NCBI GenBank assembly: GCA_002943765.1
Contig: PQWQ01000022.1
Span: 248,001-312,000, forward strand
Length of the DNA: 64,000 bases
DNA from: Psoroptes ovis
Lineage: Eukaryota; Arthropoda; Arachnida; Sarcoptiformes; Psoroptidae
Reading direction: 5' to 3'
The notes beneath the pieces are model-generated. The model worked only from the letters and a program-made list of their open reading frames with translations, was not told the DNA's origin and made no database searches. Below are positions 1 through 10,736 of the stretch, piece after piece; the stretch's first letter is position 1; every line of letters starts with the position of its first letter. The translations under genes were made by a program, and so were the position numbers.

Positions 1-172
1 ATTCCTTGGAAAAATTTCTAGGCACAGAATAATACTTGGAGCAATGATTTTCTGAATAGATGGGGCCATCAAAAATTGGCTTTCCTTTGGATTTTAAAAG
101 GGGGAAAATCCAATACATTGCCAATACAAAGCGAATACAAATTACATTTGAGAAAATCATTTTGATTATATT

Positions 173-250
173 TTGGTTGTCCCATAAGTTCTTGCCGTTT
201 TTCAATATTAAAAAAAAATAAAAAACGGCAAGAACTTATGGGACAACCAA
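173..250. mobile_element. Miniature element, group C
   Basis: Near-perfect hairpin: arms GGTTGTCCCATAAGTTCTTG and complement, A-rich loop, TA-rich flanks. Confidence 0.85.
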
Positions 251-1808
251 TATATTTGGCAATCTGGTTTTCGATTACGGGGTGTAAATTGCTTTTTTTG
301 AAAATATTTCAAATTGGTTTTCACAAGTAATGCTGGATTGGGGTACACAGACGCCCCCTTCGAAGAAAATATGATTATCGATTCGGTAATAATGGCTGGA
401 ACCTTATGATTCTTGAATCAAACGACGACGAAACTCGAATTTTTCAATCTCTGGTTTTAAAGTTTTTGGGGTGAAAATAGACGAAATTTCACAAGGTCCC
501 ATTTGATTTGAAATTTCTGAAATTTCAGTGAAATTCAATCAATTGATCAATTCAATGTTTCTGTTCATCATCATCATTTCAAAATGCAATTTTCATACAT
601 CAATTTCGTTTCGATAAATGGATTTTTTGGCGACCGAATTCGTAATTTTGAATCAATACATTTTCAATGAGAGCGAGAAAATTACGTTTTTAAAAATTTA
701 AAAATTCTATTTTTAAGGAACAGAAGCACAGAATTCAAAGCATTCATCGATATCATTACTTTGTACAATTCACAAGTGATTGATCTGCGAAGTTGATCGA
801 TCATCGAAATATAATTTGAATCAGTTCGAAATGTCGTGTTGCATTTTCATTGCCAAATTTCAACAATTTTCATCAAATGTGTGGGTTCATTGCCACATTC
901 GAAAGTTAATAATTTATATCGCAAAACACAGTGAGATGTCTAGAGCTATAGATTGCGATTCATATCTCTTATATTTTTGAATAATTTCATACAACAGTTT
1001 TCTAAACAATTCAAATGCAAATTTCAGGAAAATTTGGGCGAAAAATGCGAAATAATTCAATTTGAAATTCAGTTTTTAGTTCACTTCAGCATATCGCTAT
1101 CATCAGTGGTAAAAGTGGCCAAAACATTTTTAGAATTGCCAAAGTTTATGATGTCTAAGATGTGCGAAAAACTTGACTGGGGAAACTTTATGAATAATTT
1201 AAAGTAAATTTTAATGGCCCTGAATTTGAGCAATGCAAACGTACAACATAACGACTGAATACGGCATAGCATATACTTAAAGCTCCTGGAAGCATATATT
1301 TGCAACCCTGCCAAACAGCCTCTTGAATTATCACCCAGGGAGTTTTAGAAAATAAGAAAACATAAACATATATCTTTCATAATCACAAGAATATTAAATA
1401 TTACTTATTATCATCGAGGTTATTAAAACATATATGAATGAGTTTTTAGGTTATATTCATGAATTATCATTTAAATAAAATCTCATTTTTATTAATATTA
1501 ATAATCATGGGCCATATTCGAGGGCTCCAAAAGAATCCCCATTGACATTATTCATTTTGTGTGTGAACCACACAAACACAAAATTATGGCAAATTCATGT
1601 GCATAAACATCTGTTTTTCGAGATTATTTCTTGAACCTTTAATTATGAAATGAATTCAATGAAAACACTTGAAATGAAAATTTATGTAATTAATATTTTC
1701 ACATTTAATGAAACATGTACCAAAAATGATGATGAAACACAAGCAATAAAGGACGAAATATGAATTTCAGAACCCAAAAACGACCCAAAAATTTATGAGA
1801 ATTTTTTC

Positions 1809-1887
1809 GGGTTGTCCGAAAAGTTTTGGCCGATTTTCATGAACTACTCTATCGAATAAGCCAAATGAACTTTTCGGACAATCTAAT
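1809..1887 (+). mobile_element. Miniature element, group A
   Basis: Left arm GGGTTGTCCGAAAAGTTTTG, interior CATGAACTACTCTATCG, right arm AATGAACTTTTCGGACAATC. Confidence 0.85.
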
Positions 1888-2283
1888 ATTTTTGCTATTC
1901 GGGGAAGACAACTTTTCTATTCCTCCGAATCGGAAAAAAACACTTGAACGTACACATTTGGTTTGTTTTTGAATGTGAAAACTATGAAAGTATCAAACAT
2001 GTATGAAATGTCATTGTGTGTGTGAAAAACGTATCAAAAAATTTAAATTTATCACAAAGAATATGTGGGAGACCCGAGAAAAAGTTTGCAGGAATTTTTT
2101 TTCGCCTTGTTAAGAAGAAAAATATGCAAATTTTGTATAAAAAGGCAAGAATTGAATTACACAAACACACAAAATGTGCATATGAATATCGATCATATTT
2201 TTTTCACATTTTGATTCATCAAATATGAATTGCGAAATAAAAAATTACAATTTCGAATCCTTGCTGAGTATTTTTTTTATATA

Positions 2284-2364
2284 TTAGATTGTTCGGAAAA
2301 TTCTGGTCGATTTTAATGCACAACTCTATTGATAAAGCCGAATGAACTTTTTGGACAGCCTAAT
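2284..2364 (+). mobile_element. Miniature element, group A
   Basis: Degraded arms (TTAGATTGTTCGGAAAATTC and TTTTTGGACAGCCTAATA), interior GCACAACTCTATTGATAAAG. Confidence 0.85.
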
Positions 2365-2515
2365 ATTTTTCGATTCTCTAAATGAAAATTCAATTAGCAA
2401 CACACACAAACACACACAGCATAAAGAAGGCTATTTTCATTTCAATTCATTATTCAAAGTAATTTTCAAAATGCCACATTTGCATTGATAATGTAATTTT
2501 CTATTTTTTCGATCA

Positions 2516-2593
2516 GGGTTGTCCGAAAAGTTCATTCGGCTTAATCAATAGAGTTGCTCATGAAAATCGGCCAAAACTTTTCGGACAACCAAA
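2516..2593 (-). mobile_element. Miniature element, group A, inverted
   Basis: Reads GTTGTCCGAAAAGTTCATTC, then CGGCTTAATCAATAGAGTTG, the reverse of the other group A copies; ends TTTTCGGACAACC. Confidence 0.85.
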
Positions 2594-2953
2594 TATTTTC
2601 AATTTGAAATGTGATATACTATTTTTGAGAGAAAAATTATTTCTCTGCACAACCAACAAGAAAAAAAGATGCTGAAATTTCAATTCACTGCAATCGTCTG
2701 AATTTCATTCAAATTGAAATTTATATTTGATTTGATTAAATTACAATTCAATCAATTCTTATTCAATTCGAGTCTCTTTATTTTTTATTCATCGAAACTT
2801 TTATTTCATTCATTCATTTGATTCGATATAACTAACAACAACAAATTATTATTTGAATTTCAACGAAAATAATCATTTAAAGTTTGCCATTCATTTTGCA
2901 ATGAATTTATTTAATTTTCTTATGAATAATTTTCGATCAAATGAATGAATGCA

Positions 2954-3034
2954 TTAGGTTGTCCGGAAAGTTTTGGCCGATTTTCATGCACAACTCCATT
3001 TATTAAGCCGAATCGAATTTTCGGACAACCTAAT
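2954..3034 (+). mobile_element. Miniature element, group A
   Basis: Well-kept ends TTAGGTTGTCCGGAAAG and TTTTCGGACAACCTAATA. Confidence 0.88.
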
Positions 3035-3797
3035 ATATGAATAAACACAAATATTGCGTGCTCGCAATGAGTTCATCAATTTAATTGATGAACCAGAATT
3101 TTCTTTTTGTCTCCGGAAAAAACATTGGGCCCAAGCAAACGGCTGAATTATTCGAAATGGAATGATTAACAATTTTCAAACGAAAAAACATTGCTTTATA
3201 TTAATTCATCAATAATTAATATTAATTTCATGTTTAGTTCAGTAAAAAGACAAAAACAAGCCGAATCCATTTAGATAAATGATAATTTTCATTCATTTAT
3301 TCCATTCTCATTCACATTCATTCTCATTCTAATTCCTTGAATATTTAATGAATGAAAACGAGAGAATCTAATTTCTCAGAAGAATTCAGAATTTCAGATA
3401 GAATTATTGCCTGAATAAAGCCCTAGAACACCTTTGAACGCCCATTTGTGCCAAGATGCTGCTTGGAGACGCAACTAAAATAGATGGAAATGGAAAAATT
3501 ATTCCATCATCCATTTATTCTTTGGCATAAATGGGGATATATCACGAAATTTCGATGCATTTCAAAGGTGAAATGTATATTTGAATATAGAATAATGATT
3601 TCTACACATTTACATAGAAAATAATGGCAAAAAAACAAAAATATCGATTTTATAATCTTATAATCATCGATCCCTAGATTTGGATACAATAATAACAACA
3701 CAGTATCAGTGTTGTTGTTTTCTTGCTGTGTGTCAAGTATCAAAATGATATTATTTATTATCGTTATCATATGAGAACAAGGAATACATTTTATAAT

Positions 3798-3879
3798 AAG
3801 ATGGTCCGAAAAGTTCATTCGGCTTAATCAAATAGAGTTGCTTATGAAAATCGGCGAGAACTTTTCGGACAACCTAAAT
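3798..3879 (-). mobile_element. Miniature element, group A, inverted
   Basis: Left end decayed (AAGATGGTCCGAAAAG); right end CTTTTCGGACAACCTAAAT. Part of it lies in a spurious 108-codon open frame. Confidence 0.85.
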
Positions 3880-4883
3880 AGATGTGCTTTTTCGGATACA
3901 CAGAAGATACAACAATTTAAATTGCATCAAGAGAAAAATGAAGCGATTTCATGTAAAATCAATGAATGGTTTTACGTATTCATGTTTGGTGGAAATGTTG
4001 TTGATTTTTGCCAACCAAAAAGGGATTTGTATGGAAAAGTTTCTTGCTGTTTCCACACACACACATTGGCCCAGATCACAGGATCGATTTATTTCGATTT
4101 ACGATTACAAACAAACACAAACAAAACAAACCTAATACGAAACCAACTAATAATAATCGTCTAAAATACATTTTTTGACAGTTGACATTCGTATATATTT
4201 TTAAAAGTTCAAAAACAGCTGAATAAAAAACGATTATGTAAATTTATTATTAAAAACCGAAATTTCGAGGAAATTTTCGGAAATTTTTTTCGGGAAAATT
4301 TCTCTTAAATCGAAATAGATCGCTGATTCTTCTTCAATTCCTTAGATTCCTCAGATTCGGAATCAAATTCGTACACAAAACTATTTCAAAAATTTCTCGA
4401 AAAAATTCATAAATTCAGTTATGGGTTTGTATTTTCAATTTCAAAAAAAAAAAATTCAATGATTGGAAAAATCATTGAAGCACGAAACCAAAATGGAAAA
4501 ATGAATGAATCGGCAAACGAAAAATATATTTGTCATTTGACAGTTTTTCGATTTGTATTTGGCTGTGTCTGATTCAATCGGAAAATAATATTTGAGAGGT
4601 ATGTGAAGCAAAGATCCACACACAAGTATGACAAACACACACACATACCCAATAAACACCCATAAACATTTTTAAAAACCGCAAATGTCATCAAATGTCT
4701 ACTGGATTACAATTGTTTGGGCCTTAAAAGATACACAAATTATTTGATTTTTGATTGGTCGAAAACAATAGCCATAAAATGGATCGAATGATGATGGATA
4801 CTATTATTTCGGGTTATAGTTTTGGGCACAATTGACAACAACCGATAATGATTTTAAAAAACATTGATTCACCAATAAATATA

Positions 4884-4967
4884 TCAAGTTGTCCGAAAAG
4901 TTCATTCCGCTTAATTACAATAGAGTTGTCACATGAAAATCGGCCAGAATTTTATGGACAACCAATA
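4884..4967 (-). mobile_element. Miniature element, group A, inverted
   Basis: TCAAGTTGTCCGAAAAGTTC start; right arm altered to TTTTATGGACAACCAA. Last copy before a 8.9 kb gap without such elements. Confidence 0.83.
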
Positions 4968-7202
4968 AATACATACACATTCATTGACAGTGTATATTTG
5001 AAATTACGGTAAAATGATTTGTCATTGTTTGTTTCGTGTGTATTTGTATCTGTACATGTGTATGTATCTGTATTTATTGTGTATGGATGCATTTGTGTGT
5101 AAACATTGTGTTTGCTTAAATGTTTTCAAATTTACACAGTCAACCATTGTCTGTGAATGGTTATTGTACAAAGGATATTCACATGAATGAATCGATAATG
5201 CACACATCAAACACAAAAAATTTGAAATTTCGTTCTCATTCACATTTCATATATTTGACAACCTAAACTAAATTCACAGTTTAAAAATTGTGAATTATAA
5301 AAATTGTAACAAAACAAAACAATAGCCTCACACACATACCACACATACATGTTAGTAGATAATCATCAGAACCTTTTATGATTGTTGTATTCATTTGGCT
5401 GGACCATTGTATGGAATGGAATTTGAATAATAATAATAAATGCTCGACCGAATTCTAACATTTCCTATGAATTAGTGTATGTCCATACATACATACATGA
5501 TGCACACACAACACGGAATTCATTTAGATAAATCGACACATCCTTCACTGCAGCAGAAATAATTGAACATTTTATGACCCTTAATGATTATGATTGTTTG
5601 AATCATTCATTATCAACAAAACAATGTATTGATGGACACACCAATCAAATATAATTATAATAAATTGCAGGCAAAAATATATGCATTTGAAATGATTTAT
5701 TATCATTAAATTCATTTGTGTATGCGTGCGAACACAAAAAACAAATGCAATTGACCAAAGGTATGAAATGAAATAAATGATTGCTTGTCATTGTGTTTCA
5801 AATGTATTTTAATCATGATTATCTTTAAATTCAAGACGAGAAAAACATGTTCAATGACTTTGTTCAACAAGATACAAATGGAACATTTGTTTAATTTCAA
5901 ATTAAGAATAGAAGAATTGGAAATTTGTCTTCGAATATCGATTTAAAACTTATGAACTGAATAATTCTTAGAGACTTTTTTTCAAAGCGAAAGCTTAAGC
6001 TACTGTATTCAATCGGAAAGTTTTCCGATTAATTCTGATATATTTGGCTGAAGGAGTTTTTAGTTTTCAGTTAAGACTATCATAGACATGACAATAGAAA
6101 TGAATACAAAACATTCAAATTTATAATTAAACAATAATTGTTTTTGAAACAAAAGAGATTAATATTAGATATTAAATTACACTATGGTATTGAAAACAAA
6201 ATCGTTTGCATTAATCTATCTTCAAATAGATTTGAACAGAAATAGCAAAATATGTATAAGAACAAATGATTTCTCAAGAGTATAAAACATGAATTATAAA
6301 TTCAAATAATTATGGAATGAATCAAAATAGATAAATGAAAAAATATGAATTTTTATAATTACAATTTCTCAGGGCAGCATGACATTTAATGGATGATGTT
6401 GATGAATTAAATTTTGCTTTTTTATTTTGACGAAATTCCCGAAAGATTGCTCTCAACCAAATTCAAAATCCATTTGGGCACACAAACAAGAATTATTCGA
6501 AATGATTAATAATTTAAAATTTTTAAAATTTTTAAATCAGTTTCCTTGGGTCATGAAGCGATGTCGTTAACACATTCACAAGTGAAAATGAATGAACAAG
6601 TCACATTTATTATTATTTGAAATTCACCAGGGTCAATTGAAATTATCCAAGTTTTAATTATTTGAACGAACAATTTCACACAAGTCAAACAAGTTGCATA
6701 TTTCAAAATACGGATGAGGATGAATATCGCTTGAATAAATGTAGCGAAATGAATGAATGTATTCAAGCAAGATGCACATAAATACACGATTAGAATTGTT
6801 CAAAGGTAAAGTATTGAATGAATGAATGTTTGTGTTTCAGAATGTGTACAGAATTTTTGAAATTCTTTGGATTCTGTGAAATTTGAAATTTTGAGAAAAA
6901 TTTCTCGTTTGTCTTAATTTCAATGCATCTAGCAGTGATTTATTGGCCCCAAAAATGGTAGCAGTGCCAGATAGAGAGAATAGCCTTGTTTCAATGGTTG
7001 GTTCACTGGTTTTTAACTGTTTTCTATCTAATTTGAGAATGGAAAATTATGCAAAACACCAGAATAAACAAGTTAAATGTAATTCATACGATGGAATATA
7101 TATGAATGTACATTATTATTCGGATGATACCATTCCGAAATTATGATTTGGATGCTTAAAAAAAAATTCAAATCGTAGCGCGATTGAATTTTTGAATTTT
7201 AA

Positions 7203-7298
7203 TGCAGAAACTGCGCCATCTGTTGACTTGGAAAGAAAACATTTACAAAAAATTGCTGCCATCTGTCGTTGACAAAAATAAATGCAGAGATGGCGCCT
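7203..7298. promoter_or_regulatory. Three AGATGGC(G/A) motifs in 96 bp
   Basis: The plus strand shows gcgccatctgttgac near 7206, gccatctgtcgttgac near 7257 and gagatggcgcctgg near 7286; a fourth copy, ctagatggcgccaa, lies near 8364. The core AGATGGCGC resembles the insect CTCF motif as I remember it (AGRTGGCGC). A dispersed-repeat origin is also possible, because CAACAGATGGCG-like words are common in arthropod genomes. Confidence 0.3.
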
Positions 7299-9059
7299 GG
7301 CAATTATCATCAATCAACATTTGAAATTGACCAATTTGTCAATTTTGTAGAGGTGATTGCCTTTGAGTAGGCTCATCTCGAGTCACCTTTGAGCATCGCA
7401 AACATCCTCATTTGAACAATTACGGCATAAAAACAATCATTCAGAAAATTATTCAAAGACACTTTGCTGTAAAGACACTTTGCTGTAAAGAGTTAGGATA
7501 TGAACAAATAGTTATGATTCAGAAATCGGGTTCTAATGTGTAAACTTAGAACAAAGCTTGAACTTACGTTAAGACGTCTTGATTCTGGTTGATTCGAGCG
7601 AAGTATTCCAAGAAATTGGGAGATGTATGAAGCGGCCCGAGGAAATTTGAGGTGAAAGCGCCCATTGTCTTTATCACAATATGACACATTTCGAAGTGTA
7701 GAAGTAAGAGTATTTAGAAGGGCACAAAAAAAGGATTACAGATGATAATTTTTCAATTTTAAGATGAACAAGTAAGAAAATTAAATACACTGGTAAAAAA
7801 TCACAGATTTTATTTACTAGATCAACACATTTTATCAAATTAATTCACCGAAACTCATTGAAGATAAACATAAACATTGGCAAGCAGATAAACAAAGGCT
7901 GCTCAGTAAAAGACGATTCACATGTTGCAATTTCCGCAACTATCGATTATTGTCTCGATGATGATCGATTATTGGTATCGCAAAATACATTGCACAAAGT
8001 TTTGGTTCAACGAATAAACAATCGTTTTATATTCAATCAATATGCAGATTAGATGTTTACAGCACAAATAACGATCACAAATGAAATTCGAAACTCTATT
8101 TATATGTTGTCCATCCTCAGAAATTGTTGATGCTTTCTCAAAAATTCAGGTTCAAATACGTCAATCAGAAGCAATTGACAATAGTCATAGTGTCATAGAG
8201 TTATCAATTAAATCTATTGGTTAAAAATACACCAATCAAAGCGAACAAAATGTTCAACATTACTGTTTAATCATATCATTAACATGACAAAATTCATCAA
8301 TAATCATTGGTCAAAAATTCAAACATTATTCAAAAATAAAAATAACTCATATCGACAACACTAGATGGCGCCAATGTGTTCATATTTTGAAAATTGAATT
8401 TTCAATTTAACATGGACAAAATCATTGAAATTGATTTGAAAAATTTACAAATTATTTTTATTGTTCAATTAAATAAAATAATAAAAAATAATCAAGATAC
8501 ATCATGAAATAGTTCAAAATTTTCAATTTTTAAAATATACACATTGAAATAATAATAATGATAAATCATAAATAAAATGTGATAACAAATAAAGCCCCAG
8601 AAAAAATATTTTTCATAGTTTTGACTATAAAACAAATTTTTTTGGTTTTTGCAAATCATCAAATGTTTCTGATGGATTTTAGCAGATAGAATAGAAATCA
8701 ATAGAATCGATAGTTTTAGGACAGATAGATCTGTGTAATATTTGGTGCAAGGTGTGATTCATGTAAAAAGGTTTTAAAGGTGTTTAAACTTGAATTTTCA
8801 AAAAATTCATAAATACAATTCTTCAAAAACACCCTGCATATTGAAAATGTGTGAAGAGATGGAGAAACAATACGATCACAGAATTAATGAATGAGACTGG
8901 TGATTAGTGAATGATCGGTGTATCAATAATAATAGATTGTGATGAGAAAATGGCAAAGAATCTTGATGATTTGAAATCAGAACCATTGAACAATAAGTCA
9001 TAGCTTTAATAATAATAAGAATATGTTAAGTATAGGCACTTGATAATGATGATGATAAA

Positions 9060-9119
9060 TTTAATACTAATCAATGAATGACCTATCAATCATTATTATT
9101 CACCAATCGTTTAGGTCCA
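9060..9119 (-). terminator. Possible 3' UTR and poly(A) signal region
   Basis: Downstream of the TGA at 9120 the minus strand becomes non-coding and AT-rich and has ATTAAA (seen as tttaat at about 9060), a common poly(A) signal variant. A similar ATTAAA lies near 9415 for the transcript stopping at 9825. Weak, signal-based call. Confidence 0.25.
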
Positions 9120-9314
9120 TCACTTTTTCTTGTCTTTTTTATTGGTTAAGAAAGCTGGACGATTCGGTAATTGAGGCATATAATTAGACTTGGGTGCTGA
9201 ACCAGGTTTCGGTGGTAATGGTGGTGGTTTGATACGTGGATCTTTAATTTTACCATTTTTCACATCGTCGTAAATGTCGGCGTATAGGATGTCGTCCATA
9301 TCTCTCCCAAATGG
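9120..9314 (-). CDS. Possible alternative last exon (proline-rich C-terminus)
   Basis: Open frame ending TGA at 9120: RDMDDILYADIYDDVKNG, then KIKDPRIKPPPLPPKPGS and a basic end (NKKDKKK). Many codons end in C or G at the start, unlike random AT-rich DNA here. Two in-frame links to the receptor exist: exon 12 (phase 0) to the AG before CCATTTGGG at 9314, or the donor at 9892 (phase 1) to the AG before ATATGGAC at 9301. ILYADI fits the ITIM pattern and echoes SMYADL of exon 13; PPPLPPKP is SH3-ligand-like. It could instead be the last exon of another gene, but no other exons are seen on either side. Confidence 0.5.
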   Translation of the reverse strand, partial: PFGRDMDDILYADIYDDVKNGKIKDPRIKPPPLPPKPGSAPKSNYMPQLPNRPAFLTNKKDKKK

Positions 9315-9824
9315 CTTCAATTCAATTGCAGTCAATTGTCGATTGTTAACAATAGGGTTTTTTTTGGACCATTTCACATTTCACAAATATCATCACGATC
9401 ATCATTTATGTTTCATTTTTAATGAGATTTTTTTCATTTGTTCAAAGGAAAGGCAGAAATAATATGAAAGAAAGAAAGAAATGGAAATAATTGATTTTGA
9501 ATTCAAAGAAAAGAAAAGACATAGAAAAAATAATGGGTGGGCGTTTTCCGGCATAGCAAACAATACAAAAGGTAAGCAGGGACATGCAGAGATGAGCAGG
9601 GACCGAAAATGATGAAACGGAAATTTGAAACGAAAATGAAATGAAATAAAAGAAATGAAATGAAATCAATTGGATCCATACATTGGATCCAATGGTATGG
9701 AATCGGTGGATGGATGTGTATGGATACGAAATTATAAATAAATTAATTGATTAAATAAAAGCAAAATAAAAAAATCAACAAAAAAATATCGAACAAAATC
9801 AACAAAACAAACAAACAACAACGA

Positions 9825-10736
9825 TTAACATTGACTTGAATCGGGAACAACGGTATGATCAAATTGTAATATTGCATATTCACAATGATTACCATTTGAA
9901 ATGGCAAAATTACCGCCACCACCACCAGCACCACCACCTCCATCGAATGACTTATGAATGCCATTCGTCATCATCATCATCGTTGAAGGGTTATGACGAT
10001 GATATTGGCTATGATGATGACTATGCATCGATGATGATGCAGATGAAGTGGATTCATCCGTTATCGAATGTTTAACATATGATGATGAATGATGTTTCGA
10101 TGACATTGAATCTGGTCGATCATATGCGTGCACGTTATTGAATTGATTAGTCGCGTTATTCGTAATATTCGTGTTCGTACTCGATGTCGAAACGGATGGT
10201 GGCGTTAGGGATGATGATGTCGTATCCGATGATGATGATGTTCCATTATTTTGTTGCTGTTGTTGATTATTACCATTGATTGATCGGGGACCAATCAATG
10301 ATTGATTGACTAATGATCTAGTGGATGTCATAGGTGCTAATTGTTGATACAGCAATGAATTTGTCGATATTTGTTGTTGATGTTTTGATGAGAATGAATT
10401 ATTTTGATTATTATTATTGTTATGATTAAATTGTTGATATTGAGCTAGCGTATGATTTTTATGATTATTAGAGGATTGATTAGGTGGATATCTTTGAAAT
10501 AATGTATGATTCAAATGATGATGATGATCAACAACATTAGTAGTCGATGATGGTTTAGGAGCAATGGGAGGTGGTGCATTATGCGCAGATGTATGCATCG
10601 ATGAATGCTGTTTGCTAGCCGATTGTATCGATGATGATGATAAAGGTGATTTAGTAAATTTTAAATCTGCATACATCGATTGATTAATATTATTATTATT
10701 GTCATTATAAATACTGTACACTTGTCCAATGTTTTT
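9825..10736 (-). CDS. Exon 13: C-terminal tail and stop codon
   Basis: Acceptor tttaaatcaatcag before AAAAACATTGG, phase 0, with 303 codons and a TAA at 9825-9827. Low-complexity runs of Asn, Gln, His, Ser, Met (four in a row) and Gly (GGGGAGGGGG) separate short conserved-looking motifs: SMYADLKF (ITIM-like), APPPIAPKP (SH3-ligand type), HAYDRPDSM and a terminal CEYAILQFDHT. This pattern is usual for a disordered scaffold tail. An internal donor (AATG before gtaatc at 9892) could remove the last 23 residues in favour of the exon near 9301. Confidence 0.88.
   Translation of the reverse strand, partial: KNIGQVYSIYNDNNNNINQSMYADLKFTKSPLSSSSIQSASKQHSSMHTSAHNAPPPIAPKPSSTTNVVDHHHHLNHTLFQRYPPNQSSNNHKNHTLAQYQQFNHNNNNNQNNSFSSKHQQQISTNSLLYQQLAPMTSTRSLVNQSLIGPRSINGNNQQQQQNNGTSSSSDTTSSSLTPPSVSTSSTNTNITNNATNQFNNVHAYDRPDSMSSKHHSSSYVKHSITDESTSSASSSMHSHHHSQYHRHNPSTMMMMTNGIHKSFDGGGGAGGGGGNFAISNGNHCEYAILQFDHTVVPDSSQC

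Larger units (their letters stand above)
1..9059. other. 3' flanking intergenic DNA
   Basis: AT-rich DNA without a convincing gene on either strand. It holds one group C and six group A miniature elements, all before 4970, CA/TG and GAAT-type microsatellites, a short tandem duplication near 7459-7490 (acactttgctgtaaag twice) and a cluster of AGATGGCG-type motifs at 7203-8372. Short open frames here lack known domains. Confidence 0.6.

Noticed and set aside
3507..3818. 103-codon minus-strand open frame
   Set aside because: Translation of AT-rich flank; no domain or splice signals.
3838..4164. 108-codon plus-strand open frame
   Set aside because: Begins inside a group A miniature element and continues through AT/CA repeats; no recognisable domain.
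7858..8052. 64-codon plus-strand frame with non-repetitive composition
   Set aside because: Looks more protein-like than most, but too short, no domain, no neighbouring exon found.
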